DNA of 64,000 bases from Thysanoteuthis rhombus (Eukaryota > Mollusca > Cephalopoda > Oegopsida > Thysanoteuthidae), in NCBI GenBank assembly GCA_963457665.1, contig OY735206.1, positions 52,438,868 to 52,502,867 of the forward strand, in the 5' to 3' direction. The position numbers and the translations under genes were made by a program. The number at the start of each line of letters is the position of its first letter. The first letter of the stretch is position 1. Below, one piece after another: positions 35,855 through 47,317 of the stretch. The notes beneath the pieces were generated by a model. The model searched no databases. It was given only the letters and a program-made list of their open reading frames with translations, and was not told the origin of the DNA.

Positions 35855-36310
35855 ATTGAAATACACCTTGAAAAAATTGCCAACTGGAAATCGCCAGGAC
35901 CTGATGGGGTTCACAGATATTGGTTTAAGAAACAGGCTCATCTACCTACTCCAAAGTTGCCTAGATGGAGACGAAGTCCTAGAATAGATGGCCAAAGGCC
36001 TCCAAAAGTACATTGAGAAAGGGAACCAGGCAAGCAATTATAGACCAATCACGTGTTTTTTCCAAGGAGACTCTCTGTCCCCACTACTATTTGTTCTTAC
36101 CATGATACCAACGAACAGAATCTCGAAACGCAGCAAAGGAGACCAATTTCTCCAAAACAAAGGGAAAAGTCAACCACCTCATGTACATGGACAACATGAA
36201 ACTATTCGCTTAGAACAGGGAAGAGCTCAAAACGTTGTTCAACAAAGTGAAAGAATACCGCGATGACAGTGGGACAGAGTCCGGAAAAGAAAAATGTGCG
36301 CTTATGGTAA
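35855..36310 (+). mobile_element. R2/R4-like LINE reverse-transcriptase fragment, internally deleted
   Basis: Reads (with breaks) KIANWKSPGPDGVHRYWFK, CLDGDEVLEXMAKG, then EKGNQASNYRPITC fused directly to FQGDSLSPLLFVLTMIPTNR and a degraded YMD(D)-type segment (HVHGQHETIR, from HLYMDDMKLF with a frameshift). In an intact element more than 100 residues separate NYRPITC from QGDSLSPLLF, so the region between them is deleted. It lies after the C-terminal fragment at 35.4 kb, the reverse of the normal order, so these are two insertions or a rearrangement. Confidence 0.65.
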
Positions 36311-36529
36311 TGCATAAAGGAAGACTCATAGCATCATAAGAGATTGAATAACTGGAAAAAAAAAAAAAAAAAAAGTTCAGAGCATTTAACACACAGGATA
36401 AAAAGTACACTAAAAACTAGATGAAAAGAAAAAAAAGTTTTAGAAAAAAGAAGAAAGAGAACTCAAATATACAATTAAATCTATCCTTTTCGAAAACTGT
36501 TCGTTTTTACCTCTTTTCCTGCAGAATAA

Positions 36530-36720
36530 CAAAAATATCTCTCAATCGAAAACAAATGACTGGATTCGCCCCCCAAATTGAATGAACTCCTCCGTAACCT
36601 ATGGCACACCCTTCCACAAAATTTGAGTTTATTGAAAACTTTATGAGATATTGAGCGGACCGACAAACGGACAGCCAATGCATATATCTTCCTCGATTTC
36701 GTTGGCAAGAGTAAAATGAT
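36530..36720 (+). repeat. Dispersed repeat, third copy
   Basis: Same family as 9595-9965: ATATCTCTCAAT, ACCCTTCCACAAAATTTGAG, TTATTGAAAACTTTATGAGATATTG and the end TTCGTTGGCAAGAGTAAAA. Non-coding. Confidence 0.55.
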
Positions 36721-38309
36721 ATTCTGTCTGTTTGTAGTACGACTGCTACGCTTTTCTATCCAAGATCAGAGTGTAGAATCTGTCCATTCCCCCGACTCTT
36801 ATGGAGAGATAGAGCAAAAGAGAGATAAAAGAGAGTATGCAGTAAAACATATTTGTCAATTCTTTATTCTTTTTTCGCATGTGAAACTACTCCACGTTTG
36901 AATGATAACTAGATAAAAACGCGGAGGGGCAACGAAGATTGGAAAGGGTATGAGAAAATATTGGTAAAGGAGGAGTGAAAATCAACTGAGCAAAGGCATG
37001 AGATGATGAATAATCTTAGTTGTTATTAACATCTGTGAAATTTCCTTGGGTCCAGCCAGTTAAGTGGTAAATAGAAAATGAAATAAAAAAATAACTAAAA
37101 AAAAGATGAATAATGATCTTTTAGTTGCCTGAATTCAAGGATTTTACGTCCCCAAGTCCTGTTTTTGTTGGTCTAAGCTAAATATAGCACAAGAGCACCC
37201 ACTGTGTATCGTAAGTTGAACTTGGCAAAATCTTTTCAAAGGCGCTTTTACCCTGCTCGGCGCTAGTCTATGATCACGCCCTCAAATACCACTATGTTTT
37301 TGAAGACACACCTCCACAGGCCAAGTGACAACGTCAGTCTCTTTCTTTCCTTCTCTTCGTTTCTTTACAATCATATACACTTCTTCCTTCACCTTTTCCT
37401 TCTCCCGACGAACACCTGGCCTCTTGTAACTTCTTTTGTGCGGGTATATACGCTTTTTAAATGGAAGTTACTACAAATCTTGTTTTACTGTTTAGAAAGA
37501 AAAGAAAAGAAAAGAAAAGAAAAGAAAAAGAAACGTTGCCGAGATCTTAACAAAGAAAAGGGGAAAAAAATGATAAAAAGATTAATTTTAAACTAAAATT
37601 TGGAAAAAAAAGAGAAGTTACGGAGCAAATAATTACAGAATGATTTTAATAATTTTAGTTATATCACCATCATCATCAGCGGTCGTAGTCTTGTTTCTTT
37701 GCACAAAGTTTATCAGGAAAAAACAACTTTGAAATTATGCACGGCATCGAATTTTAAAGATCAATTAGTTTCTTTAAGGTAGTCATTTTTGCTGATATTT
37801 TTCCTGTCACGAACATGAAGCCACGTGATACTTCACCTGGTCGTCAGGCACTTTTTCTTCTAATGAGATGTGAATATTAAATGATTCCTGAATATTGGCA
37901 ATAAATGTTATGTTAAGCTTGCTTCATTATCGTCCACCGGGATAATCTCAATCTATCCGAGATTGCAAAGTAAATTCATTCAAGTCAACGTATCATATAT
38001 GTGGAGTCTGTGGCTATCACTTATCACTTCATAATCCTGTTTCAAAATACTGCCCTAAGCAAGATTGCCACCCGCAGTGTCCGGTCATTAGCGATTTTCC
38101 CCTAGTAGTGGAGAAAAGCACCAGTACTAAAAAAAATAATGTTATCAGGTATAATGGAATATCATTTTTCATTATCATCATGCCTTGATTTGATACCGAA
38201 GATTGAAGAATCATATAAAGTATAATCAGCTTTCTCAACAGTTAAAACAATAAAAAAAACGAACAAAACAACAACAATAAAAAAAATTGTTCAACAAACA
38301 GGCAGGGTT
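36721..38309. other. Intergenic DNA with short (AAAAG)n
   Basis: No gene. An (AAAAG)n tract lies at about 37496-37530. Confidence 0.5.
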
Positions 38310-38326
38310 TTTAAGAGACGGTGCAG

Positions 38327-38343
38327 CCGGTGCATCGCACCGG
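38327..38343. other. GC-rich perfect hairpin (possible transposon end)
   Basis: CCGGTGC-ATC-GCACCGG, a 7-bp stem with a 3-base loop, inside AGACGGTGCAG...GGGACCTATG. It is GC-rich text of a kind seen at hAT-like ends, but no partner terminus was found. Confidence 0.35.
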
Positions 38344-38659
38344 GACCTATGTATCCCACAAGAGTTAAACAATAATAAAATAGGTTGACTCCACCGTTTA
38401 CCGACGAGCTAATACTGTAAGGGTTACAGCAGATTAAAATAGGCTGGCTAAAGGACACACACACGCACACACAATCGCACGCACGCGCACAAACTTTGAT
38501 TAACAAACATGCAGAGCGAGAAAGTTGCCAGTAACCGGACTCATCCTTCAATAATCTTTTTCAACTCAAACAATAGGGAATAGATGTTTGATAGTTAACC
38601 TGTTTTATCTTTCTCTCGGAGGTTTACAAAAGTCAACTTTCGATCATTATTTTCTCTTC

Positions 38660-38660
<1 letters not shown>

Positions 38661-38710
<50 letters not shown>
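38661..38710. repeat. (GATA)n microsatellite
   Basis: Twelve GATA units, uninterrupted. Confidence 0.97.
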
Positions 38711-38711
<1 letters not shown>

Positions 38712-38937
38712 TCGGGTGTGAAGTACCTCATAGCAACCTTTTTAGAATTCCCATAGCCGTTCATAATTGACAATGAATGGCGAATTTATTCTTTTGCATT
38801 TTGAAGAAGTGGGGAATCCACTTTGGCAAGAAATAAAAAAAATGAATGATATAGAAAAATCATATCCCTAAATTAATCAATTATAAAAAAAAATACCCCA
38901 GTGTTCGAAATTTCTGCAGAATGAATGATTCTCATTT

Positions 38938-39115
38938 ATTAGTACCCGTAAAAAATGACGGGATCATTTGTGTGTGGGTGGGCATTTGCCACTTCGCCTA
39001 GAATCAGAGAATTTGTGCGCTCAGCCGAGAATCGGAGTGTCGCACCCGGGACTTCTGCCTAGGATCAGGGTGGTAGGATCTTGTGCGCTCGTTGGAAAAG
39101 GGTTTGATTATTAAA
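38938..39115 (+). repeat. Hairpin-headed dispersed repeat, copy A
   Basis: Begins TTAGTACCCGTAAAAAATGA and continues CGGGAT, so CCCGT (38945-38949) can pair with ACGGG (38958-38962). Downstream are spaced variants of CCTAGRATC (38998, 39057) and a GTGCGCTCGTTGGAAAAGG end. Copy B at 42366 shares the first 27 bases exactly and the diverged remainder. Confidence 0.6.
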
Positions 39116-39320
39116 AAGAGTAACATTTTTTTCCATACCCACTAATGTTTTTAGTCAATATGTAGCGAGATATCAAGTAATCACCGAGGACAGAAAAAAT
39201 CATAATTCAATAAAAAAGAAATATAAAAGAAATTGCGTTCGTTCACGCTCTTGAATTTTTCAATACAGAAGCGGATCCAGAGAGGGTCTCCCGAAGTGTT
39301 GGAGTCGGACGCTCTCTCTG

Positions 39321-39322
<2 letters not shown>

Positions 39323-39408
<86 letters not shown>
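39323..39408. repeat. (TA)n microsatellite
   Basis: 86 bp of pure TA. Confidence 0.97.
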
Positions 39409-39410
<2 letters not shown>

Positions 39411-41386
39411 ATATCCATTGTCTAATTAAAAATGGACCCTCCCTGATCAATATCCTAGTATATTTAAATATCTTTTTTAAGAGTATTACTACACGAACCG
39501 CAAAACTAATAATTTCTTGTGTACAGCTTTACTTTTTCTTGAACATTTCACAAAATATGATCTTGTTTACCGATCTAAATAGTTTGTTTTCTCTTCTCAT
39601 AAACCATTATTCGGTATGCCCCACCTTCCTCTGACCAATCTCAGCTGTCAGCTGTTAAGTAAAAAAAATAACAAAATTACGTATCAAATAGAGCAATGGT
39701 CTATTCACTATTCGGTAAATTCCGGCAAACTCCGGTATTTCTTTTTTTTAAACAAATCTTTGTTTGATACATATTTTACTTTTTTTATAATCAAGTATAC
39801 TACATGAAACTGGGTATTTAAAAAATCGTCTACGTCTAACAACAAAATCCAGCATTTCTCCAAAATTATAACGAAAGCGTTTGATTTTTTTACCCAGAGG
39901 AACAAAACAAAGAAACCACTACCGATGTATTTGCGACTGAATGATAACCTCTGAAGAATTATGGATGGGCGTAACTGATAACAAAATTCAGTGAATATAT
40001 CTTGTTATGTTCACTTTTGTTTGATTTTATAAATATTTTTACATTATAGATATCATTTAAGACACATTCATCGGCATTTTAAAATGAAATACTGTTTTGG
40101 TGTTCATATTTTATTCAATTAATTTGGAAAAAATATACATACATATCATACACCGATAGAAACTTATTTTTGTGATTGCAGGACTTTGCAAAATAAAATA
40201 TTGTAATATAGTCTTCGTAAAACTGTAACATGACTTACAAACAGAGTGATTGCTTTCTTTCCATTACCAACAAAGAAATGAGGGTTATTTATGAATGCAA
40301 GTGTGGTATTCGAGCATACTACCTATACTGAGCTTTCGTAGTTCAAAATAGGTCAACTGCTATATGGCTTGATATAAACACTTTTTATGGATGTGTCTGT
40401 TTCTATTGTTAGTTAAACCTTAGAACCTACACAATGTAGCTCTGTACCGACTTATATTAAGACTGGAATCTCTTTATGAAGTACATTATTATTTTCAGGC
40501 TGGCCCTCACAGAACACCTAGGTAATGGCAATAAATAATCTATCCTCATAAACAATGAACTGCTTTTAAAAATTAAGGCTCTTTTCTTCCTACTTTCTTT
40601 ATCTATATTGTATGGTCATTGCGTCACATGTGTAAAAAATGGACTTTAAAAAGATAATCTGATTAGAAAAATCCGTATATATTTTCTTTCCAAATATCTT
40701 AAATAACCTTATACACGATGAAAATAATTTGTTTATATATATATATATATACATATTTTTGTGGGTGTGAGACACACACGCACACGAACAATTAAAAACC
40801 ATCATAGCAGTTCTTGTTGAGTGTTTGAATGTTTTTATCGTTCACTATTGTTGTCGGAATAACTTATGAATGTATTTTATTTTTCTATCCACGTCTATAT
40901 TTCGTATTTGACTTAGATAGTTGTTAATTATCCACCTTCATATTGATCACACGCGTATTTTGATAGACAAACAGCTGACGGCACTCAGCTTTAAAGAAAA
41001 AATATCTCTAACTGAACCAATTCTGTACTTTAACTTTGATGGACAATCATTTATTTTTTTTTTCAAGTTTCCGTTCAATTTTCATTTTGTCCTCTCCTTC
41101 GTAATTTCCTGCAACCTTTAAAGCACACCAAGTGAGTTTTGACTTTGTTTACTGGAAACACTGAAAGTAAAGGAAGTCACTAGTAAAATATGACCTACTT
41201 TATTCGTTAATGGTACGGTACTATTAACATTAAAATATATTCCCGTCTAAATAATAAATAGGTGCTGCGAATATGGACAATTCAATAAGCATAAGTCACA
41301 CACCCGATATATATCCAACACCAAATAAGGTAGAAGGTTACAAACTCGATAATATATAGGTAAAAATGACAAGCGGATTATCAGTT
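39409..41386. other. AT-rich intergenic DNA upstream of the tRNA gene
   Basis: No gene recognised. A short (TA)n lies at 40734-40751. Confidence 0.5.
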
Positions 41387-41468
41387 GCTGCGATGGCCGA
41401 GTGGTTAAGGCGTTGGACTCGAAATCCAATGGGCAATGCCCTCACAGGTTCGAATCCTGTTCGCAGCG
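41387..41468 (+). tRNA. tRNA-Ser(CGA)
   Basis: An 82-nt class II tRNA reading UCG codons. The 5' acceptor strand GCTGCGA pairs fully with TCGCAGC (41461-41467), with discriminator G. The D arm carries the A box TGGCCGAGTGG. The anticodon stem TTGGA/TCCAA encloses loop CTCGAAA with anticodon CGA at 41420-41422. A long variable arm (GGGC-AAT-GCCC, 41431-41441) identifies serine. The T arm ACAGG-TTCGAAT-CCTGT contains the B box GGTTCGAATCC. CCA is not encoded, as expected for a nuclear eukaryotic gene. A Pol III terminator TTTT follows at 41477-41480. No intron. The cloverleaf is intact, so the gene is probably functional. Confidence 0.97.
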
Positions 41469-41476
41469 ATTATTGC

Positions 41477-41480
41477 TTTT
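41477..41480 (+). terminator. Pol III T-run terminator of tRNA-Ser
   Basis: TTTT eight bases after the discriminator base of the tRNA, the usual short-T termination signal. Confidence 0.75.
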
Positions 41481-41654
41481 AAGACATTTCTGCATTAAAT
41501 TGACTGACATTTAATTTGCTAACACTCCTGAAGGAAAATTTAAAGTTCTAGCGTGTTTTCTTTTACTTTATTAACATTTATGCTATTCATAAAGTGAAAC
41601 GAAATCGTATTATAGAGTCTAACTGTAAATATTGTATTCAAAGGAAGAATTGTA

Positions 41655-41870
41655 TTTTGTTTATTTTGATAAAATTCATCAACCATGATTCATGAATTAT
41701 CTTTTTATTGAATAATTTTATATTGAAGAAAAGAACCCCATTTTCGCTTATCATAACTTGAATTCATCAACCATAATTTATAAATTTTCTTTCTATTGAA
41801 TAACTTTATAGTAAAAAGAAGTATCATAATTTTGCTTATTTCTATTTGAATCTATCAACAATAATCTATT
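41655..41870 (+). repeat. 88-bp tandem repeat, about 2.5 units
   Basis: AATTCATCAACCAT at 41673, AATTCATCAACCAT at 41761 and AATCTATCAACAAT at 41849 are exactly 88 bp apart. The intervening text (ATTGAATAA.TTTATA, TTTTCGCTTAT/TTTTGCTTAT) aligns. AT-rich and non-coding, 190 bp after the tRNA. Confidence 0.8.
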
Positions 41871-42145
41871 GTTGCACCTATGATGGCATCGTCAAGTAAT
41901 ATTTATCTGTTTATCCTTCTCCCCGGAAACAAATAGGGGTCAAAATTTTATTACCACAGTGATACCTCTTGTATAGGCTATACAGCCAATCCAAACACAA
42001 CATATCGATTTTATAACGACCATCAAAAACATCAAGTTCAAACCTTACTCAGATATTAGACAAGAAGAGTACCAACAATTGAGGGGTGTAAAAATGTGAT
42101 GAAATGAAACTAGAGGCAGCCGTCTTTGCGCACGTGCACATGCAC

Positions 42146-42169
42146 GTGTGTGTGTGTGTGTGTGTGTGT

Positions 42170-42230
<61 letters not shown>

Positions 42231-42250
42231 AGGGAGAGAGAGAGAGAGAG
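42146..42250. repeat. Compound (GT)n-(GA)n microsatellite
   Basis: (GT)13 at 42146-42171, then (GA)n at 42173-42250 with a GGGA interruption. Confidence 0.97.
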
Positions 42251-42365
42251 ATTTCAAAATGTCTATTGAAACACAGATTTAAACGAGAGTCATTGAATAT
42301 AAGGATTAAGATTTTTTATTTGTTTCTTTTTATTTATTTATTTATTCATTTATGGATATATTAGC

Positions 42366-42520
42366 ATTAGTACCCGTAAAAAATGACGGGATTATTTCCT
42401 TACGTAAGGAGCAGCATGTCTGCCAAGAATCTCTCTGCCCTGCCCAGGATTGCTCCTCGACCCCTTACCTAAGATTGCAGTGTGCTATCCGTCCATTCGA
42501 TCAAAAGTGTTACATACTTA
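42366..42520 (+). repeat. Hairpin-headed dispersed repeat, copy B
   Basis: Begins ATTAGTACCCGTAAAAAATG and continues ACGGGAT; stem CCCGT (42373-42377) with ACGGG (42386-42390). The body carries CCAAGAATC, CCCAGGATTG and CCTAAGATTG at ~30-bp steps, then CATTCGATCAAAAGTGTTAC, parallel to copy A. Confidence 0.6.
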
Positions 42521-42539
42521 AAATATAATATATCTATTG

Positions 42540-42620
42540 TTTATATAGGTAACTCAAGCCCAGAATGAACATAGAGTAGGCGGCGCTGACCTCTAAGGTC
42601 TCTACAAGTTAATTTACGAT
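42540..42620 (-). repeat. Single copy of the GGTCA...CAAGTTACC repeat family
   Basis: The reverse complement reads CTTAGAGGTCAGCGCCGCC, TACTCTATGTTCATTCTGGG, CTTGAGTTACC. It matches the tandem units at 44.3-45.0 kb and the 24.8-25.5 kb repeat. Confidence 0.6.
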
Positions 42621-43041
42621 CAAAACTACTTTTTCCGCCTTAATTGTTTGTTTTTTGATCAATAATCGATGTAGTGCTAATAGTCAATTCGTTGAAAGCA
42701 CAGTAGCTGGAATTAGTGGGCCTAGTTTAGAAAAATACACCGGAAAGTAAAGAGATTTCATGAAATTAAATATGGAGGTCCGAAAGGGAGCTCTGTAGAT
42801 CCCCCCAACACCGATCGGGCCAGCATGCAGCCCCCGAAACCTTGAAAATATTACCAATCTAACATCAGCGCTCAGAGAAAGGGGAATTAAAATCAATTGT
42901 CAACTATTACGAATGGAAAGTTTAGCATTAAAACTACATTGTAAATAGAATCTCCCCGTCTTGCAAAACTATAAATATATTTCCCTTCTCGCATCTGACG
43001 AATTAACAGAAGGTTTGATGGTTTAATAGATTGAAATCAAA

Positions 43042-43073
<32 letters not shown>

Positions 43074-43189
43074 AAGTAAAATTCCTCCTTTGGGTTTCGA
43101 ACTTGGTTCGTCGATTGTATTTAACTTGTTCCTAAACACTGTTGTATCATTGCTCTCCACAATTTCTTTTGCGATGAAATTTGTCCCCC

Positions 43190-43350
43190 CCCCCGAACCC
43201 ATAGAATTTCTTTTGTAAAATTCGACCTAAAGATGTGTGCTGTAGGTAGATTGAAACTCGTTGATTTCAAATATGCCTTCATTTCCCCTCTGTGATCCGT
43301 AGTTCTCGACTGATAAAAGTACAAACATACAAACTCACAGGTGATCACAT
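43190..43350 (+). repeat. Direct repeat, left copy
   Basis: TTTTGTAAAATTCGACCTAA, GTAGATTGAAACTCGTTGATT, CCTTCATTTCCCCTCTGTGA, TCCGTAGTTCTCGAC and GTACAAACATACA align in order with 43748-43880 (right copy). The two are about 545 bp apart on either side of a (TA)n tract. Confidence 0.65.
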
Positions 43351-43555
43351 TCCGGGGAAAGCTACATCATGCAAACTGGTATAAACACTGCAGAAAAGAG
43401 AAATTTGCATCCATGGTCAGTTATGACGAAATTAAGACCGCAATGACTTTGGGAAGACGAATCACTACCCAAAACAAACATTTTGAAATAGCATCGGCAC
43501 CCCCTTTCATCTATGAGTAGGTTCAAATAAATGATGGAAATAGCCACCCCAGATT

Positions 43556-43557
<2 letters not shown>

Positions 43558-43611
<54 letters not shown>
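43558..43611. repeat. (TA)n microsatellite
   Basis: About 54 bp of TA followed by (CGAGAGAGA). Confidence 0.97.
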
Positions 43612-43614
<3 letters not shown>

Positions 43615-43724
43615 GAGAGAGTTTGATTTTATGCATCGAACTCAAATAAATAGCTTTTGAGAAAATCCGACACGAAAAAAAATATTATTCTACAGACTTG
43701 TTTTCTGAGAGAACGAACTCAGAC

Positions 43725-43895
43725 CTCATAAAAATCGACGATTGTCTTTTCGCAAAATTCGATCTAAAACTGTGTTATAAGTAATTTGAGACCAGCTGAT
43801 TCCGGACATACCTTTGTTTCTATTGTGTGACGCATAGTTCTCGACATCTTAGAGTACAAACACACACACATACACACATACACACACGTAAGTGC
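43725..43895 (+). repeat. Direct repeat, right copy
   Basis: TTTTCGCAAAATTCGATCTAA, AATTTGAGACCAGCTGATT, CCTTTGTTTCTATTGTGTGA, CGCATAGTTCTCGAC, GTACAAACACACAC. Diverged copy of 43190-43350. Confidence 0.65.
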
Positions 43896-44334
43896 TTTGT
43901 AATATAGATACTACAAAATAACATTAAAGGTATACTCAGTCTTTTAACTGACAACCAACATCCGACTATATCTGAAATATATCCTTTTGTCCTTCCCTGG
44001 AAAAGTGACAGCGGCAGTGAATGTAATGATAGAGGAAAGCAAATTACATCAAGTCATGGTGAATTCATTGAAATAATTCCAGGAGTGGGTGCACGCACGT
44101 GTCCCCATCCAACGTTGAGCCTACCAACACAAAAGAAAACAAACTCAAGTATAACACCACTCTGGACTGCCCAACCACAAAGAACTTCCAATAAAACAAC
44201 ACATTAAAGAAAATGATATTTTATAGAGATTACAGGAAATTGAATAAGCTGGTCGGGCCTGCAAACGAAATTCGCCAAAAAAAAAAAAACGAAAAAAACA
44301 AAAAAAAACAACGAACTTATCTACTTTAGAATTA

Positions 44335-45010
44335 AAAATACCAAAATTGACCTGACCCGACCCATAATTGATCTTTAGATGTTACTGAATGTCAATGCCA
44401 CCTATCCTATGCTCATTTTGGGGTTCAATTACCTTTGAACACAAAATTACAACCTCTGACATGCAACCGTCTCCCTTAGATTTGAAAATATTAAAATTGA
44501 CCTGACTCTAAAGACTTGACCCCTAATTTACCTTCAGAGATCATTAAAGGCCACGCTACTTATCCTATATTTCTTCTGGGGTCAAGTTAATCTTGTATAC
44601 AAATGTGCAGCCCCGAGGGTGCATCAGTCTCCCTCAGATTTGAAAATAATAAAATTGACCTGACCTGTAATTTACCATCAAAGGTCAACGCCAGCTACTC
44701 TATGTTTGTATTGTGGCTACCCTTGTACACGGATTTGTTGCCTATGCAGTGCATATGTCACCCTTAAATTTGACCAATGGGGGTCAAAAGAGGTCATCGA
44801 TATTTATTCTATGTTCATGCTGTGGTCAAGTTATCCTTGTACACAAATTTAGAGCCCATAGGGTGCAGCTGTTTCCGTTAGATGCCAAAATTGACTTTTT
44901 TTTTAAATAAAAAAAGCCAAAATTTACTCTACCTTAAATTAACCTTGAAATCTCAGCAGAGGTCAGCGTCACCTATTCTATGCTGATGATAGAATCTAGT
45001 TACCTTGGTA
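44335..45010 (+). repeat. Degenerate tandem repeat, about five units of ~120-150 bp
   Basis: Each unit runs: AAAATTGACCTGACC, TTNACCTTNANAGNTCA, GCCACCTATCCTATGTTCAT, TGGGGTCAAGTTANCCTTGT, ACACAAATTTGCAGCCC, GGGTGCA and CCCTNAGATTTGAAAAT. Units begin near 44340, 44490, 44645, 44770 and 44920. Non-coding and too diverged to be a recent expansion. Confidence 0.7.
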
Positions 45011-45599
45011 CACAGACCGTAAAGTGAAACCTTCTTGTGAAAGGGTACCTTTGCTCGGTACCTGCTCGGTCTGGTCTCACCCCGCCAACACTCTGTGCGT
45101 CCTTGTTGTACTTGAAGATTGTCAGAAGGGAAGTTGGGTGAAACGTCTTCGAGTTTGGATTGGTCCAGATGCAAAATGTATTTACCAAAAATCTTGGTGG
45201 CTTAATTTTAAGTTTGATGGCAGTCGTATTTTTTCACCCTGACAAAAAAAACCAATACGCCACTATATATATAATCATTATGCCATTTGAAATCTTGCCT
45301 TGTCATATTTTCCTAAAATTGGTCGTAGAGGGAATTATAAAACAGTCTACAGAATAAAAATCCATGCAAATTTATTCTAAAATAAGAAAAAAATATTTTA
45401 AATGTATGTTTCGAGTGGACTGATACGAATGCAAGTTGGCGCATCTTTCGTCTTATGATGCACCTATTTTCCATGAAAGGACGATTCTGGTAAGTAGGAT
45501 TGAGCAGGTGCGTAGGACTTCCTAACTAAACTGTGATCTTCATAGCATGAAGCAAAGGGTGATGTTTGAAGCAAATTAGGGGTGAGGTAAAAGCACAAT
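45011..45599. other. Intergenic DNA, no gene seen
   Basis: 45024-45240 is GC-richer than the surroundings and open for 72 codons on plus, but no domain is recognised. Confidence 0.4.
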
Positions 45600-46290
45600 A
45601 AACTAAATGAATTAAATGAAGAAAGCAAAAGAGTTGGCCTAACCATGAACTTCAGTAAAACAAAAATCATGTGTAACGATTACATCGAGAATAAGGACAT
45701 AACTATCAAAATCGAAGATGCAAAACTGGGGTAAGTAGACCACGATATCTATCTAGGACAACGAATCTCCATGAAACCCTCGAAAGAGAAAGAGATCAAG
45801 CGAAGTATTACCCTAGGACGGCAAGCCTTTGGCAGAGCAAGCTCAACCTTCAAAAACAATAATCCTAAAAAGAAGAGTATACAACCAATGCATCCTCCCT
45901 ATAGTCACTTATTGAGCTAAAACATGGAACCTAACCAAGAGACAGACTCGCAAACTGAGAAGCATGCAACGCGCACATGAAGAGATCACGCGACTGCACA
46001 GTATACAAGGACGAAAACGGGGGTCAGGGACATCATAGACTCTATTAGAAAACTTAAATGGTAATGGGCAGGCCATGTTGCAAGAATGACAGACAACCGA
46101 TGGACATCACGACTCACAATATAGATCCCCTGAAAGCACATGCGAAACTGAGGCCGACAAAATGCAACATGGAGAGATGAACTGGACAAATTTAGAAAAT
46201 ACTGGCTCTGCGACGCCCATGATAGAGAAGTGTGGTGAATCCTGTGGGGGGGGGTCTATGTCCAACGATGGACGTGAAAAAACTGATGAT
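45600..46290 (+). mobile_element. RTE-like LINE 3' part
   Basis: Reads LNEESKRVGLTMNFSKTKIM (about 45600-45670), then LGQRISMKPSKEKEIKR, FGRASSTF, MQRAHE and WAGHVARMTDNRWTS (about 46065), and ends DREVW with AACGATGGACGTGAAAAA and (GAT)n at 46288. It extends further 5' than most copies here. Frameshifted. Confidence 0.78.
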
Positions 46291-46348
46291 GATGATGGTG
46301 ATAAGGCAGGTATATAAAACTAAATATATATTACTTTTTCAGTGAAGC

Positions 46349-46422
<74 letters not shown>
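46349..46422. repeat. Compound (GT)n-(GA)n microsatellite
   Basis: (GT)8 then (GA)29. Same GT-to-GA order as 42146-42250. Confidence 0.97.
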
Positions 46423-46426
<4 letters not shown>

Positions 46427-46774
46427 TTTTGATACCAAGTGATTTAAGCAACACTGGAAAAGTTTTTTTTAATATTATGAAAAATTTAGAGTTCAATTGC
46501 AAATGAATTTTCATGATCCAACGTTACAGAAATATGTTAAGAATACTTCTTCGTGTTGAGTTTAAAAGGCTTTGAAAGCATCGCTGGAGAAACATTTAAG
46601 TTTTATTGAGGGTTTTTATGACATTTTTGTGAGAAAAATCAATTCTTCAAATGTTTAAGAGGTCAATGTATTAAAGCTCGAAACGACTATAGAAAACAGT
46701 AAAGACCGTTTTGTCTATTTATTCTCAAAAAATGTTCCACATATATCCTTGAATATACAGTTCTGGATCGTCAC

Positions 46775-47175
46775 ATGACCAACGTCTTTTAGCATCGCGT
46801 CGTGTTGGGGCGATCAATTAAAAAATGGAAAAGGGGACAATCAATGAATGAGTTATTTCTCTTGCCTTCCGCTTGGTAGTGATCTCTAAAAAGTTTGAAT
46901 TAAAAAAAAGGGGGGGAAAAAGGCATGAATACTGTTGGACGAAAATTGAGGGATTAATTTAGCATAAACTTACATTGTAAATTGACCCCTCCACTCAAAA
47001 ACCCATCAAGGAAGGAATAAAAAATAAAACGTTTATCAAGACATAATGAGTAAATGTTATAAACGTAAGACCCCTTGCTCCATTGGTAGGGTCCGTGCAC
47101 TTGATACATAGCCAGCCAGTCAACCAAACCGACTTGAAAACTGAAGAAACCTATTTACACAGTTTTTGTCACAGT
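46775..47175 (+). repeat. Dispersed repeat, copy 1
   Basis: GACCAACGTCTTTTAGC and GTGTTGGGGCGATCAA near 46780, TAAACTTACATTGTAAATTGA at 46968, ATACATAGCCAGCCAG at 47104 and ACTTGAAAACTGAAGAA at 47130 recur in order at 55205-55700. A further 5' piece is at 48538-48600. Non-coding. Confidence 0.6.
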
Positions 47176-47317
47176 TCGTTTGGCGGTATCTAGTACAATG
47201 AGAGACGTATCTGTAACACATATAGTATCGGTAGCAGCTACAAGATCCTCTCTTCTTTCCTTGTAGTCTCTTTGTCGGGCGTATTGTATAATAATATTTA
47301 CAAGGTTAAGTTGCTCA

